Below are positions 36,281-44,340 of a stretch of 64,000 bases of DNA, one piece after another. Source of the stretch: Streptomyces ureilyticus (GTDB lineage: Bacteria; Actinomycetota; Actinomycetes; Streptomycetales; Streptomycetaceae); contig NZ_JAAKZX010000015.1 in NCBI RefSeq assembly GCF_011045025.1, forward strand, positions 22,608 through 86,607, given 5' to 3'. Under the pieces are notes generated by a model. That model had not been told where the DNA came from and did no database searches. It saw only the letters and a program-made list of their open reading frames with translations. Positions within the stretch are counted from its first letter, which is position 1; every line of letters starts with the position of its first letter. The position numbers and the translations under genes were made by a program.

Positions 36281-36788
36281 GCTTCCGGGGACGCGGCGGG
36301 TGCCGCGACTGTGCCTCCCGGTGCCGTGGCGGGTGCCGCGATCGTGCCCCGGACTCCGTGGCGGGGGCCACGGTTGTGCCTCATGGTGCTGCGGGGGCAG
36401 CCGACACCGCGCCGCCGTGCCGCTCTTTTTCTGGGGGCGGAATTCCGGTCACCGGTGGCGCCTCCGCTTGATCCGTGTGATCTTTTCAGCCATCCGCGAT
36501 TCACTCCACAGCCGCGGAAAAAGCGGCAGGAAACGGTCGTACCGGTCGGGCGCCCGCGTGGGACGCGGGCCGTGCACCGGACTGTTACCGGCGTTCCGGG
36601 CCGATCTGTGCAGGTTCTGAGGCACTATCCAGTGGTGCTCCCTCCGATATCCCGGCTGCCGGTGTCCGGAACGGGGATACCGGATACCGCACCGCAACCG
36701 CAGTGGCTGAAAACGTGTCTTTGAATGCGTGGCCGAAGCCCCGGAGCGGGTGAGTTTCCGGTAGCACATGCGGCCTTGGGGGGCTGGG
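36281..36788. other. Region without a confident gene; kinase promoter
   Basis: It begins with imperfect GTGCCGCG-rich repeats after the photolyase break (36290-36420), then a less GC-rich stretch at 36475-36520. The promoter of the kinase gene must lie toward its right end. Confidence 0.4.
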
Positions 36789-38351
36789 ATGAACACATGG
36801 GGAGTGCCCGGATACACCGAGTCACTGGAGCTCGGATCAGGAGCGAGCGGGCGGGTCGTCCTGGCCGTGCATGAGGAGACGGGCGTGCCGGTCGCGGTGA
36901 AGTACCTCAGCGAATCACTGCGCACCCGGCCGGACTTCGTACGCGACTTCAGGGCGGAGGCGCGGCTGCTCGGCGGCCTGGAGAGCCCGTACGTCACCGG
37001 GTTGTACGAGTACGTCGAAAGCCCGGACGGCGCCGCCATCGTGATGGAGCTGGTGGACGGTGTCTCGCTGCGAACCCTGCTGACCAGGGAGAGTCCGCTC
37101 GATCCCGAGGCCGCGCTCGTGGTCCTCAAGGGGTCGTTGCTCGGCCTGGCCGACGCGCACCGCATCGGCGTCGTCCACCGCGACTACAAACCGGCGAACG
37201 TCCTGGTCGTACCGGACGGATCGTCCAAGCTGGTCGACTTCGGGATCGCGGTGGACGCCGGCACCAGCGTCAGCGTGGCGGGAACCCCCGCCTACATGGC
37301 CCCGGAGCAGTGGACCGGCGCGCCCGCCTCTCCCGCCGCCGACGTGTACGCGGCCACGGCCACCTTCTTCGAGTGCCTGACGGGCCACAAGCCGTACTCG
37401 GGTGACAATCTCGCCGAACTCGCGCTGCAGCACGTCGACGCGTCCGTCCCCGCCGAGGAGGCCCCCGAGGCGGTGCGGGAGCTGGTCCGTCGCGGTCTGG
37501 CCAAGGACCCGCGGCAACGGCCCACACACGCCGAGGAGTTCGTCACGGAACTGGAGGCGGTGGCCGGCGCCGCCTACGGGCCCGACTGGGAGGAACGCGG
37601 CCGCGGTCGGCTCGCCGCGCTGGTGGCCCTGCTGCCGCTGCTGCTGCCCTCGGCCCGCAGTGCCCCACGTACCACGACGGACACGGCACGTACGGTCCTG
37701 AGTCGCGAACCGGGCCTCGGCTGGGCGCACTCGTGGCGTCCCGGCCAGCCCGGGGTGCTGGTGGCCGGTGCGGCCGTGCTTCTGGCTGTCGTCCTGACCT
37801 ACGGCATCCAGCACACCCCGCTGGGAGCGGATCCGCAGCAGGCGGCGCAGGCCCTGGCCACCACCAGAGCCCAGCCCGGTGTGGAGTCGGGAGAGCTCAT
37901 CGCTCCGCCGACAGCGTCGGCGCACTCGTCCCCGCCGTCCCCGACGTCCACCGTGTCCCCCAGTCTGTTGCCCTCGGCCTCGGCGACGGCCGGCACCGGC
38001 GAGCCCTCGGCATCCGCCGCCACCACGGACCCGGGCCCCGAGACGACGACACCCAGCGCGGCGACGGGTCCGACGACCGCATCGGCAACGATCGACATCA
38101 CCACGGACGGCACCGGACCGCTCTCCATCACCGTCTCGTGGTCCACGGGCGACACCGAGGGGAAGCTCGGCCTCCCGGACGGTGCGTCCCAGACGTTCGA
38201 GCGCAGCGGCGCCACCCAGTACACGCTCACCGTCGACCACACCTTCCAGGACAACGGCTGTTACTGGACGGTGCAGGCCACGACCACTCCGGCCTCCGCC
38301 GACGGCGGCGCCTCGCAGCAGCTTCTGACCAGGCGGTGTGTCCTCCGATGA
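36789..38351 (+). CDS. Receptor-like Ser/Thr protein kinase
   Basis: A 520-residue Hanks-type kinase with one membrane helix. The cytoplasmic kinase domain (residues 8-270) has the GSGASG loop, ATP-contact Lys38, HRDYKPAN catalytic loop (130-137), DFG at 150-152 and APE at 171-173, so it should be active. A helix at about 317-337 (GVLVAGAAVLLAVVLTYG) leads to a long Ser/Thr/Pro-rich linker and an extracytoplasmic beta domain of ~90 residues (PLSITVSWSTGDTEGKLGLP ... DNGCYWTVQATT). GGGGGG lies before ATG 36789. The stop overlaps the start of the next gene (ATGA), which encodes a membrane protein with a similar ectodomain. Confidence 0.9.
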   Translation: MNTWGVPGYTESLELGSGASGRVVLAVHEETGVPVAVKYLSESLRTRPDFVRDFRAEARLLGGLESPYVTGLYEYVESPDGAAIVMELVDGVSLRTLLTRESPLDPEAALVVLKGSLLGLADAHRIGVVHRDYKPANVLVVPDGSSKLVDFGIAVDAGTSVSVAGTPAYMAPEQWTGAPASPAADVYAATATFFECLTGHKPYSGDNLAELALQHVDASVPAEEAPEAVRELVRRGLAKDPRQRPTHAEEFVTELEAVAGAAYGPDWEERGRGRLAALVALLPLLLPSARSAPRTTTDTARTVLSREPGLGWAHSWRPGQPGVLVAGAAVLLAVVLTYGIQHTPLGADPQQAAQALATTRAQPGVESGELIAPPTASAHSSPPSPTSTVSPSLLPSASATAGTGEPSASAATTDPGPETTTPSAATGPTTASATIDITTDGTGPLSITVSWSTGDTEGKLGLPDGASQTFERSGATQYTLTVDHTFQDNGCYWTVQATTTPASADGGASQQLLTRRCVLR

Positions 38352-39136
38352 GCGCTCAAAACGACCGCACTCCCGTGTCGTCTGCCCAGGACTGGGAGCC
38401 CACCCCGGTGTTCGGCTCCGTCGACGAAACCCGGGTGCTCGACCCGGCCGACGACCACACCTCCACCCTCCACCTCGGCCCCACCGACGAACACGCCCCG
38501 AGCGACGAACCAGGTTCCCCCGACGCCGAGTACAGCGCCACGGTGCTGGCCAGCCACTGGATCCAGAGGCCCGAGCCGGACACCACTTTCCTCGAGCCGC
38601 CCTCCACGGGGACCCTGCCGCCGCCGACGCTGCCCGACCGTGCCGAAGGCACCGTGCTGCGTTTCGGCCCGGGGGTGACAGCCGCCGCCGCGCACCGTAC
38701 CCACAGGACGCTGCCCGCCGTGCCGCCGCCTCGCGTGCCCCCGCGCCGACGTCTGCGAAGACACGCTCTGCCCGCGCTCGTGCTGATCGCCGTCATCGCC
38801 TTCCTCGCCTGGCAGCGCCTCGGGCCCTCCGTCGCGGTGCGTACGGCGGCGGTCACGGCCCGGCCGACGGATCTGGGATGCGACGGCACAGCGGACATAG
38901 TCGCCCTCGTTGCCACGAACGGCCGGCCGGGCACGCTCTCCTACCGCTGGATCCGAAGTGACGGCACCGCCTCGGGCGTCCTGCACGAAGTGGTGGTCCG
39001 GGGCCAGAGACAGGCACGTCTGCACCTGCTGTGGACCTTCCAGGGCAAGGGCCACTACACGGCAAGGGCCGAACTACGGATCCAGTCCCCCACCCACCGC
39101 ACGGTCACCACCCACTTTACGTACGACTGCCCCTGA
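38348..39136 (+). CDS. Single-pass membrane protein coupled to the kinase
   Basis: A 262-residue protein: an acidic, Pro/Thr-rich cytoplasmic part of about 130 residues with many possible phosphorylation sites, an Arg-rich stop, one helix (ALPALVLIAVIAFLAW), and an extracytoplasmic domain. That domain (GTLSYRWIRSDGTASG, LHLLWTFQGKGHYTARAELR) follows the same pattern as the kinase ectodomain: a W-S/D-G strand pair, then a W/F-x-G-x-Y strand. The start overlaps the kinase stop, so the two are co-translated. It may be a co-receptor or substrate of the kinase. No family name recognised. Confidence 0.7.
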   Translation: MSAQNDRTPVSSAQDWEPTPVFGSVDETRVLDPADDHTSTLHLGPTDEHAPSDEPGSPDAEYSATVLASHWIQRPEPDTTFLEPPSTGTLPPPTLPDRAEGTVLRFGPGVTAAAAHRTHRTLPAVPPPRVPPRRRLRRHALPALVLIAVIAFLAWQRLGPSVAVRTAAVTARPTDLGCDGTADIVALVATNGRPGTLSYRWIRSDGTASGVLHEVVVRGQRQARLHLLWTFQGKGHYTARAELRIQSPTHRTVTTHFTYDCP

Positions 39137-39360
39137 AGAGCCCTCCGTTTCGTCAACCGAGGCCCGGCCTGGGTCGGCAACGTCAGCTCCGGCGCCCCGG
39201 TCGCCGTGATCGACTTCTACCTCCCGGAGGGCACCACCGCCACGTCTGTGCCCGACACCTGCCGCAACGCCGGGACCTTCCGGGCGACGACCCGGCCATC
39301 GGCCACTACGCCTGCACCTTTGGTGCGGATGCAGTGCGCGTCCGCCGACCGAACCAGACA
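39137..39360 (+). pseudogene. Secreted-protein fragment cut by the att site
   Basis: A start-less frame reads RFVNRGPAWVGNVSSGAPVA then VIDFYLPEGTTATSVPDTCR. After a shift near 39290 another frame reads GHYACTFGADAVRV. Both belong to one exported beta-domain protein that ends abruptly just before the terminator hairpin of att-like copy C. Its beginning and end are missing. Confidence 0.5.
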
Positions 39361-39368
39361 GCAAAGAA

Positions 39369-39444
39369 CCCCCGGGTCACCGACCTGGGGGCTTCGTATG
39401 GAGCGGGTGACGAGAATCGAACTCGCGCTCTCAGCTTGGGAAGC
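39369..39444 (-). repeat. tRNA-Gly 3'-end relic with terminator (att-like copy C)
   Basis: CCCCCGGGTC and GACCTGGGGG form a 10-bp stem at 39369-39391. Positions 39399-39444 match the intact tRNA-Gly exactly from the CCA end through the anticodon loop and then diverge into CTACGGCGCTTG, as in copy D. It cuts off the secreted-protein fragment on its left. Confidence 0.85.
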
Positions 39445-39553
39445 TACGGCGCTTGGGTGGGCTCCATGGCTCTGACCAGTGCAGATACTTAGTCCTTGGG
39501 GTGGTCGTGCGGGTCGGGACGCACCTCTGTTGACCGTGGTTGCCCGGTCTTAC

Positions 39554-39571
39554 GGGCACGGCTGGGGCACG
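39554..39571. repeat. GGGCACG doublet beside att-like copy C
   Basis: GGGCACG-gctg-GGGCACG, 11-bp period, about 110 bp right of copy C and preceded by TTGACCGTGGTTG. On the minus strand it reads VPQPCP-stop. Confidence 0.6.
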
Positions 39572-39819
39572 ACCTCGGCTCACGCCGGTCGACCGCGCCG
39601 TCTTTCCCGTGGAGAGGTGCCTCGGATGCTTCCTCTGTAAGGCGCACATAGGCGATATCGCATGTGCAATCAGTTGGCGCGCTTGCTACGTGAGGTGAGG
39701 CTTGTGCCGTGTGCCCCGACGTGGGCGGAGGCCCGCCCGCCCCCTTCCGGGACCGTGCGGACCTACTGTCGGCGGTTGCATCTGTCCGTCGGCATTGGCC
39801 TCGTGGCGGGGATCGGACG
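39572..39819. other. Region without a confident gene
   Basis: Between the GGGCACG doublet and the serine hydrolase stop. No supported frame is seen. The interval from the copy C boundary at 39445 to 39553 is also non-coding. Confidence 0.4.
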
Positions 39820-41394
39820 TCAGACGGGGCGGAGGGCCTGATGCTCGTCCCGAGTGGCGAATGGTGTGTCACCCTCGTCGCCTCCGGCTCCATGCCGGGC
39901 CCGTTGGCGGTAACGGACCAGAGCAAGGGCCCGGGCGGTGATGACCGCGGTGGAGGCGAGGCTCCCGGCCGCTGCGCATACGACAAGGGCCGGCCAGGCG
40001 TAGGTGGTCTGCGTCAGGGTTCCGGAGCGGTTCATCAGCAGGCCCAGAAGCGAGGCGAGTTGGGTGAGGAAGAGGATGGGGAGGGCTTGGGGCAGCAACC
40101 GCAGGACCGTTCGCCACCATGGTCGCCGTGCGGTGTGCCGCGCCCATCGACGCGCACGCAGGACACCACGGACGCCAAGGCCCGTCGCCAGCAGGGTCAG
40201 CGCCGCCAGGACCCAGTCGGCCGTCATCGAGAAGGGCTCTGCCACCTCGGGGCTCTTGCCCCGCGCGAGGTCGACGAGGCCCTGCGAGAGCTGAGCGGCG
40301 TCGTCTCCGGAGATCAGGCCGGTGTTGGTGACGACCGCGATGCCGATCCTGCTGTCGGGCAGCAGGATGGCCATGGAATTGTGGGTCAGGAGTTGGCCCG
40401 TGTGCTGGATCTCCTCGGTCCCGTCACTCTGCTGGTTCCGCATCCAGCCCATCGCATAGTCCGTGTCCTTCGGCGCTTTTGGCGGGGTGCGCGTGAGTTC
40501 GATGGTGCGTGCCGTGGCGATACGGCGGCCGTCGGCGGACACGCCCTGGTTGTTCTGGGCGATCAGCCATTGGGAGAGGTCGTCTGCGGTGGTGACGACA
40601 CCATGGCCGCCGGCGGTGAACCAGCGGGGGTGGGGACGGGAAAACGTCGTGCCGTAGGCGCGAACGTAGCCGCGGGCCTGGTCGGGCATCTCGGTGGTCG
40701 TGTCGACGGATGCGGTGTGCGTCATGCGCAGCGGCTCGAAGAGCTTGGCGGACAGGTAGTCGGCGAAAGGCTGTCCGCTGACCACCTCGACCAGGCGGGC
40801 CGCGACGAAGTAGTTGGGGTTGTGATAGCGGTGCCGGGTGCCCGGCGCGGTGGCGAGGTGCGCCTCGCGCATCGCGGCGACGGCCTCCTTGAGGGTGTGC
40901 GGTTGGGCGCGGGTCAGATCCGGGTAGGCGGAGTCGGCCATACCGGAGGTCTGGGTCAGGACCTGCCGGACGGTGATCTCCTGGGAGCGCCGGTCGGCCA
41001 TGGTGAACTCGGGCAGGTAGCGGTGCACAGGCTGGTCCAGGTCGACTTTGCCCGCCTCGACCAGTTGCATGACGGCGAGTGCGGTCATGGACTTCGACAG
41101 TGACGCCACGGGCAGGCGGGTCCGCTCCGTCACGGCCTGCCCGGACGCGGTGTCCCCGTACCCCGCGGTGTGGACGACCTGGTCGCCCTTGGTCACGGCG
41201 ACCACCGCGCCCGGCAGACGGGTCTGCTCCAGGTAGTCGCGTACGAATCGGTCGATCGAGGCCGGATCCAAGGTGGCGGTGGACTGCGCGGCCGAGGGGG
41301 TCGGTACGGCGGTCGCCGCGATCGCGATACCGAGCGTGGCCAGCACGGTGCCGAGTCGGCGACGCGTACCGGCAAGGACGGTGAACAGCTTCAT
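39820..41394 (-). CDS. Membrane-anchored serine hydrolase, class C beta-lactamase-like
   Basis: A 524-residue exported serine hydrolase of the beta-lactamase/penicillin-binding class C group. A signal peptide (VLATLGIAIAATAVPTPSAA) is followed by the SxxK motif VASLSKSMTA, the tyrosine motif RYHNPNYF, and EIQHTGQLL as the HTG motif. After residue ~390 come three or four membrane helices, which tether the catalytic domain outside the cell. Likely a peptidase or esterase acting on wall material or small esters; not necessarily a beta-lactamase. Start ATG 41394 is set by the signal peptide; the frame is open to ATG 41463. A C-terminal fragment of a similar enzyme is at 43781-44174. Confidence 0.8.
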   Translation of the reverse strand: MKLFTVLAGTRRRLGTVLATLGIAIAATAVPTPSAAQSTATLDPASIDRFVRDYLEQTRLPGAVVAVTKGDQVVHTAGYGDTASGQAVTERTRLPVASLSKSMTALAVMQLVEAGKVDLDQPVHRYLPEFTMADRRSQEITVRQVLTQTSGMADSAYPDLTRAQPHTLKEAVAAMREAHLATAPGTRHRYHNPNYFVAARLVEVVSGQPFADYLSAKLFEPLRMTHTASVDTTTEMPDQARGYVRAYGTTFSRPHPRWFTAGGHGVVTTADDLSQWLIAQNNQGVSADGRRIATARTIELTRTPPKAPKDTDYAMGWMRNQQSDGTEEIQHTGQLLTHNSMAILLPDSRIGIAVVTNTGLISGDDAAQLSQGLVDLARGKSPEVAEPFSMTADWVLAALTLLATGLGVRGVLRARRWARHTARRPWWRTVLRLLPQALPILFLTQLASLLGLLMNRSGTLTQTTYAWPALVVCAAAGSLASTAVITARALALVRYRQRARHGAGGDEGDTPFATRDEHQALRPV

Positions 41395-41504
41395 GGAACC
41401 CAGTGCACCGGTCCGTCCCCCGTCGGCACACTGGCGCACACGCGAGTCCAGGGGGTAGTGCATGCACTACTGCTTCAAGATCTCCGGCTCGCTAGAGTCG
41501 GAAG

Positions 41505-42725
41505 GTGCGACATCGGACCGCCTGGCAGGCGCTCGGCCAGAACCCGCTGAAGGTGCTCGGCTCCAGCTGGCCCTGGCGGTCCTTCGCGTACCTGCTGTCC
41601 GGTGTCGTCTTCGGCACCGTCACCAGCATCGTCCTCGTGGTCGCGCTCGTCGCGGGAGTCGTCTCGCTGGTGGTGTTGGTCGGGGCGCTGATCCTGCTCG
41701 GTGTGGCGCTGTCCGGTGTCGCCGTCACCCGATTCGAGCGGTGGCGCCTGCGTCTGGTGGACCTCGACCCGGTGCCGGACCCGCACCGGGCCCCCGAACG
41801 CCCGGGACTCGTCGGATGGGTGCGAACCCGGCTGCGAGAGCCCGCGACCTGGCGCGAGCTGGGCTTCACCGTGGTGTCGGCGACCGCGCTGTGGTGGATG
41901 GACTTCATCGTCCTGGGCTTCGCCCTGGTTGTCCCCGTGCTGGTGATCATGTCGCCCCTCGACGATCCCGGCGCCTGGCCACTGGTGATCGTCGGCCTCT
42001 GTCTGTTCGCCGCCGCGCCGTACACCATCACCGCCTGGGCCGGCGCGAGGGCCGCGGTCACGCGTCTCATGCTGGCGCCGCGCGACAGCGAACTGGGCCG
42101 TGAGCTCACCGACGTACGGGCCTCCAGGGCGCGGCTGGTCGACGCCTTCGACGCGGAGCGGCGCCGGATCGAGCGGGACCTGCACGACGGGGCGCAGCAG
42201 CGGCTGGTCTCTCTGAACGTGATGCTCGGCCTGGCAGCCCTCGACACCGAGCCGGACTCACCTATGGTCGGCCAGCTCGCCAAGGCACAGGAACAGGTCG
42301 CGCTCGCCGTCGACGAGCTGCGTGAGCTCAGCCGCGGCGTCCATCCGAAGGCTCTCACCGACCACGGTCTGGCCGCCGCCGTCGAGAACCTGGCGGGGCG
42401 CTCCGTACTGCCCGTCACGGTCGACATCCGCCTGCCTCGTCGTTTGCCACTCTCCGTGGAGACCGCGGCGTACTTCGTGATCGCCGAGGCTCTGACCAAC
42501 GCCGTCAAGCACAGTCAGGCAACCCGAGTCGAGGTGCACGCCCGCCTGCACACCGACGTGCTGGCCCTGTCGGTCAGTGACGACGGTATCGGCGGCGCCG
42601 CACCGGAGGCGGGTACCGGCCTCATCGGCTTGGCCGACCGTGTGGCCGTGGCTGACGGCAGACTCCGCATCTCCAGCCCGCCGGGCGGGCCTACCCTGCT
42701 GCACGTGGAGCTGCCATGCCACTGA
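41505..42725 (+). CDS. Sensor histidine kinase (NarL-type system)
   Basis: A 406-residue membrane histidine kinase. Four hydrophobic helices lie in residues 25-170, with little extracellular loop. The dimerisation helix carries ERRRIERDLHDGAQQRLVSL with the phospho-acceptor His, and the ATPase domain has AEALTNAVKHSQ (N box) and SVSDDGIGGA (G1 box), ending GLADRVAVADGRL. GTG 41505 is the start, two bases from a GGAAG. The stop overlaps the response-regulator start by 10 bp. The stimulus is unknown; the divergent serine hydrolase may be its target. Confidence 0.9.
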   Translation: MRHRTAWQALGQNPLKVLGSSWPWRSFAYLLSGVVFGTVTSIVLVVALVAGVVSLVVLVGALILLGVALSGVAVTRFERWRLRLVDLDPVPDPHRAPERPGLVGWVRTRLREPATWRELGFTVVSATALWWMDFIVLGFALVVPVLVIMSPLDDPGAWPLVIVGLCLFAAAPYTITAWAGARAAVTRLMLAPRDSELGRELTDVRASRARLVDAFDAERRRIERDLHDGAQQRLVSLNVMLGLAALDTEPDSPMVGQLAKAQEQVALAVDELRELSRGVHPKALTDHGLAAAVENLAGRSVLPVTVDIRLPRRLPLSVETAAYFVIAEALTNAVKHSQATRVEVHARLHTDVLALSVSDDGIGGAAPEAGTGLIGLADRVAVADGRLRISSPPGGPTLLHVELPCH

Positions 42726-43363
42726 CCGTCGTACTCGCCGAGGACTCCCCGCTGATGCGGGACGGCCTGGTCGGAGTGCTCACCCGCTTCGGCCACCAGG
42801 TTCTCGCCGCCGTCGGCGACGCGGACGCCCTGATCGCCGCCGTTCGGGAACACCGTCCCGACATCGTCGTCACCGACGTCCGCATGCCACCGGACAACAC
42901 CGACGACGGCCTGCGCGCCGCCGTCGCCCTGCGCCAAGAGCGCCCCAGCCTGCCGGTCCTGGTGCTCAGCCAGTACATCGAGCAGTCCTACGCCGCCCAC
43001 CTGCTCGACCTGGGCAGCGACACCGGGGTCGGCTACCTCCTCAAGGACCGCGTCAGCGCCGTCAGCGAGTTCGTCGACGCGGTCGCCCAGGTCGCCGCGG
43101 GCGCGACGGTCGTGGATCCCGAGGTGGTCCGCCAACTCCTCAACCGCCGCCGCGACCCCCTGCAACGCCTCACCCCCCGAGAGCGCGAGGTCCTCGCCCT
43201 GATGGCCGAGGGGCGCACCAACACCGCCATCGCCCGCGAGCTGTACGTCACCGAAGCTGCGGTCAACAAACACGTCAGCAACATCCTTCAGAAACTCGAG
43301 CTCCACCTCGACGGCCACGGCCACCGCCGCGTCCTCGCCGTCCTCACCTACCTCCGCGGATGA
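42716..43363 (+). CDS. LuxR/NarL-type response regulator
   Basis: A 215-residue response regulator. The receiver domain has LAEDSPLMRDGL (acidic pocket), DIVVTDVRMPP (phospho-acceptor Asp) and YLLKDRV (conserved Lys). The C-terminal LuxR-type helix-turn-helix is LTPREREVLALMAEGRTNTA then YVTEAAVNKHVSNILQKLEL. It overlaps the cognate sensor kinase gene by 10 bp. Cytoplasmic and DNA-binding; the targets are unknown. Confidence 0.92.
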   Translation: MPLTVVLAEDSPLMRDGLVGVLTRFGHQVLAAVGDADALIAAVREHRPDIVVTDVRMPPDNTDDGLRAAVALRQERPSLPVLVLSQYIEQSYAAHLLDLGSDTGVGYLLKDRVSAVSEFVDAVAQVAAGATVVDPEVVRQLLNRRRDPLQRLTPREREVLALMAEGRTNTAIARELYVTEAAVNKHVSNILQKLELHLDGHGHRRVLAVLTYLRG

Positions 43364-43704
43364 CCGGCGACGAGCGGGCACCAGGCGTTCGGTGAGCGAA
43401 GGCGCCTGCTGTCGTTCGGCCTACAGCCCGTGTCATCGCGGCTGTGCGCCGCGACCCGCTTCCCAACCGCCCGTTTTCGGCGCCTGGTTGATGATGGAAA
43501 AGCAGGCTGAGGGCTTTCCCGTGGGAGGGGGCGATGCGCTCTACGAAACCCCAGGTCGGCGCCACGTTCCGAGGCAGGAGTGGTGACCGCATGGCGCCCA
43601 CCAAGCACTCGTGACCTCCGCGTGCCCGATCTTCGTGTGTCCGCCGGGCCGGGTCGGGTCGGGTCGGGTCGGGTCGGGTCGGCGGAGAATCCCCAGCAAT
43701 ACAC
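43364..43704. other. Intergenic region with a GGGTC tandem repeat
   Basis: No gene is supported. Six copies of the pentamer GGGTC run from 43651 to 43680 just before att-like copy B. The rest is GC-rich with no motif I recognise. Confidence 0.5.
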
Positions 43705-43780
43705 AAGCCCCGGGCCGCTGACCTGGGGCTTAAAGAAGAGCGAGTGACGAGAATCGAACTTGCGCTCTCAGCTTGGGAAG
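43705..43780 (-). repeat. tRNA-Gly 3'-end relic with terminator (att-like copy B)
   Basis: AAGCCCC pairs with GGGGCTT in the stem at 43705-43731, with the same CCGCTGA loop as the intact tRNA terminator. Positions 43739-43780 match the tRNA with a lost CCA end and two substitutions, then jump abruptly into serine hydrolase sequence. The loop shared with the intact copy suggests B and the tRNA bounded one element. Confidence 0.8.
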
Positions 43781-44174
43781 GCGCCCCGCCATCTGGCATA
43801 CAGGCGCGACCCCCGGCTACTCGGCGATGCTGTTCCTGCTGCCGAAGCAGAACGTGGCCCTCGTCCTTCAGCAGAACCTGTACGGGCTGCTTCAGAACGA
43901 GGCAGTCATGCAGGTTGGCTTCGGAGCCGCCCGGATTCTCGCGGACGGCCGGACGCCCACGAACAGTAGGCCCGCGGCCGGCTACCACGCGGCTGTATGG
44001 GGCGTCACCGCCCTGGCCCCGGCCCTGATCGTGGCTGCTGGACGCTCGGCCCTGCTTCTGCGCCGACCGGTGGCATCCGTCGTCCGGCTGCGGCGGTTCG
44101 CCTCGGCCGCTCGCGGGCAGTTCAGCGGCGGCCGGGACCTTCGCACGCGCGTGATCTCAGCCCGTGAGAAGTGA
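43781..44174 (+). pseudogene. Serine hydrolase C-terminal fragment joined to att copy B
   Basis: Directly after the tRNA fragment the plus strand reads IWHTGATPGYSAMLFLLPKQ, the HTG motif region of a class C beta-lactamase-like hydrolase. It continues NVALVLQQNLYGLLQNEAVM and one membrane helix (VWGVTALAPALIVAAG) to a TGA at 44174. The active-site serine half is absent. It is not the same sequence as the complete gene at 39.8-41.4 kb, but the same family. Confidence 0.7.
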
Positions 44175-44188
44175 TTCTCCGTCCTTAT

Positions 44189-44206
44189 CGGCACGCTGGG
44201 GGCGCG
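44189..44206. repeat. Degenerate GGGCACG doublet right of att copy B
   Basis: CGGCACG-ctgg-GGGCGCG keeps the 11-bp period of the doublets near the other att copies and is preceded by CCTTAT (others CTTAC). It lies farther from its att copy, about 410 bp, because the hydrolase fragment intervenes. Confidence 0.45.
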
Positions 44207-44279
44207 ACCGCGCAGCGCAGTCGGTGTGAGGTTGCCCGACGGCTTCTGGGCGTGCCACCCACCTGCGTGGGCGGCGCCG

Positions 44280-44311
44280 GCGAATGCGCACCCTTGCGGG
44301 TGCGCATTCGC
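44280..44311. terminator. Perfect 14-bp hairpin after the MMPL gene
   Basis: GCGAATGCGCACCC and GGGTGCGCATTCGC pair around TTGC, 30 bp beyond the MMPL stop on the minus strand. No long T-run follows, as is common in streptomycete terminators. Confidence 0.65.
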
Positions 44312-44340
44312 TCTCAAACAGCCGCAACCGACGAGGTGCC

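Noticed and set aside
36789..38351. Kinase as a pseudokinase because of HRDYKPAN
   Set aside because: The Tyr in place of Leu is a tolerated variant; the catalytic Asp, Lys and Asn, the ATP-binding Lys38, DFG and APE are all present.
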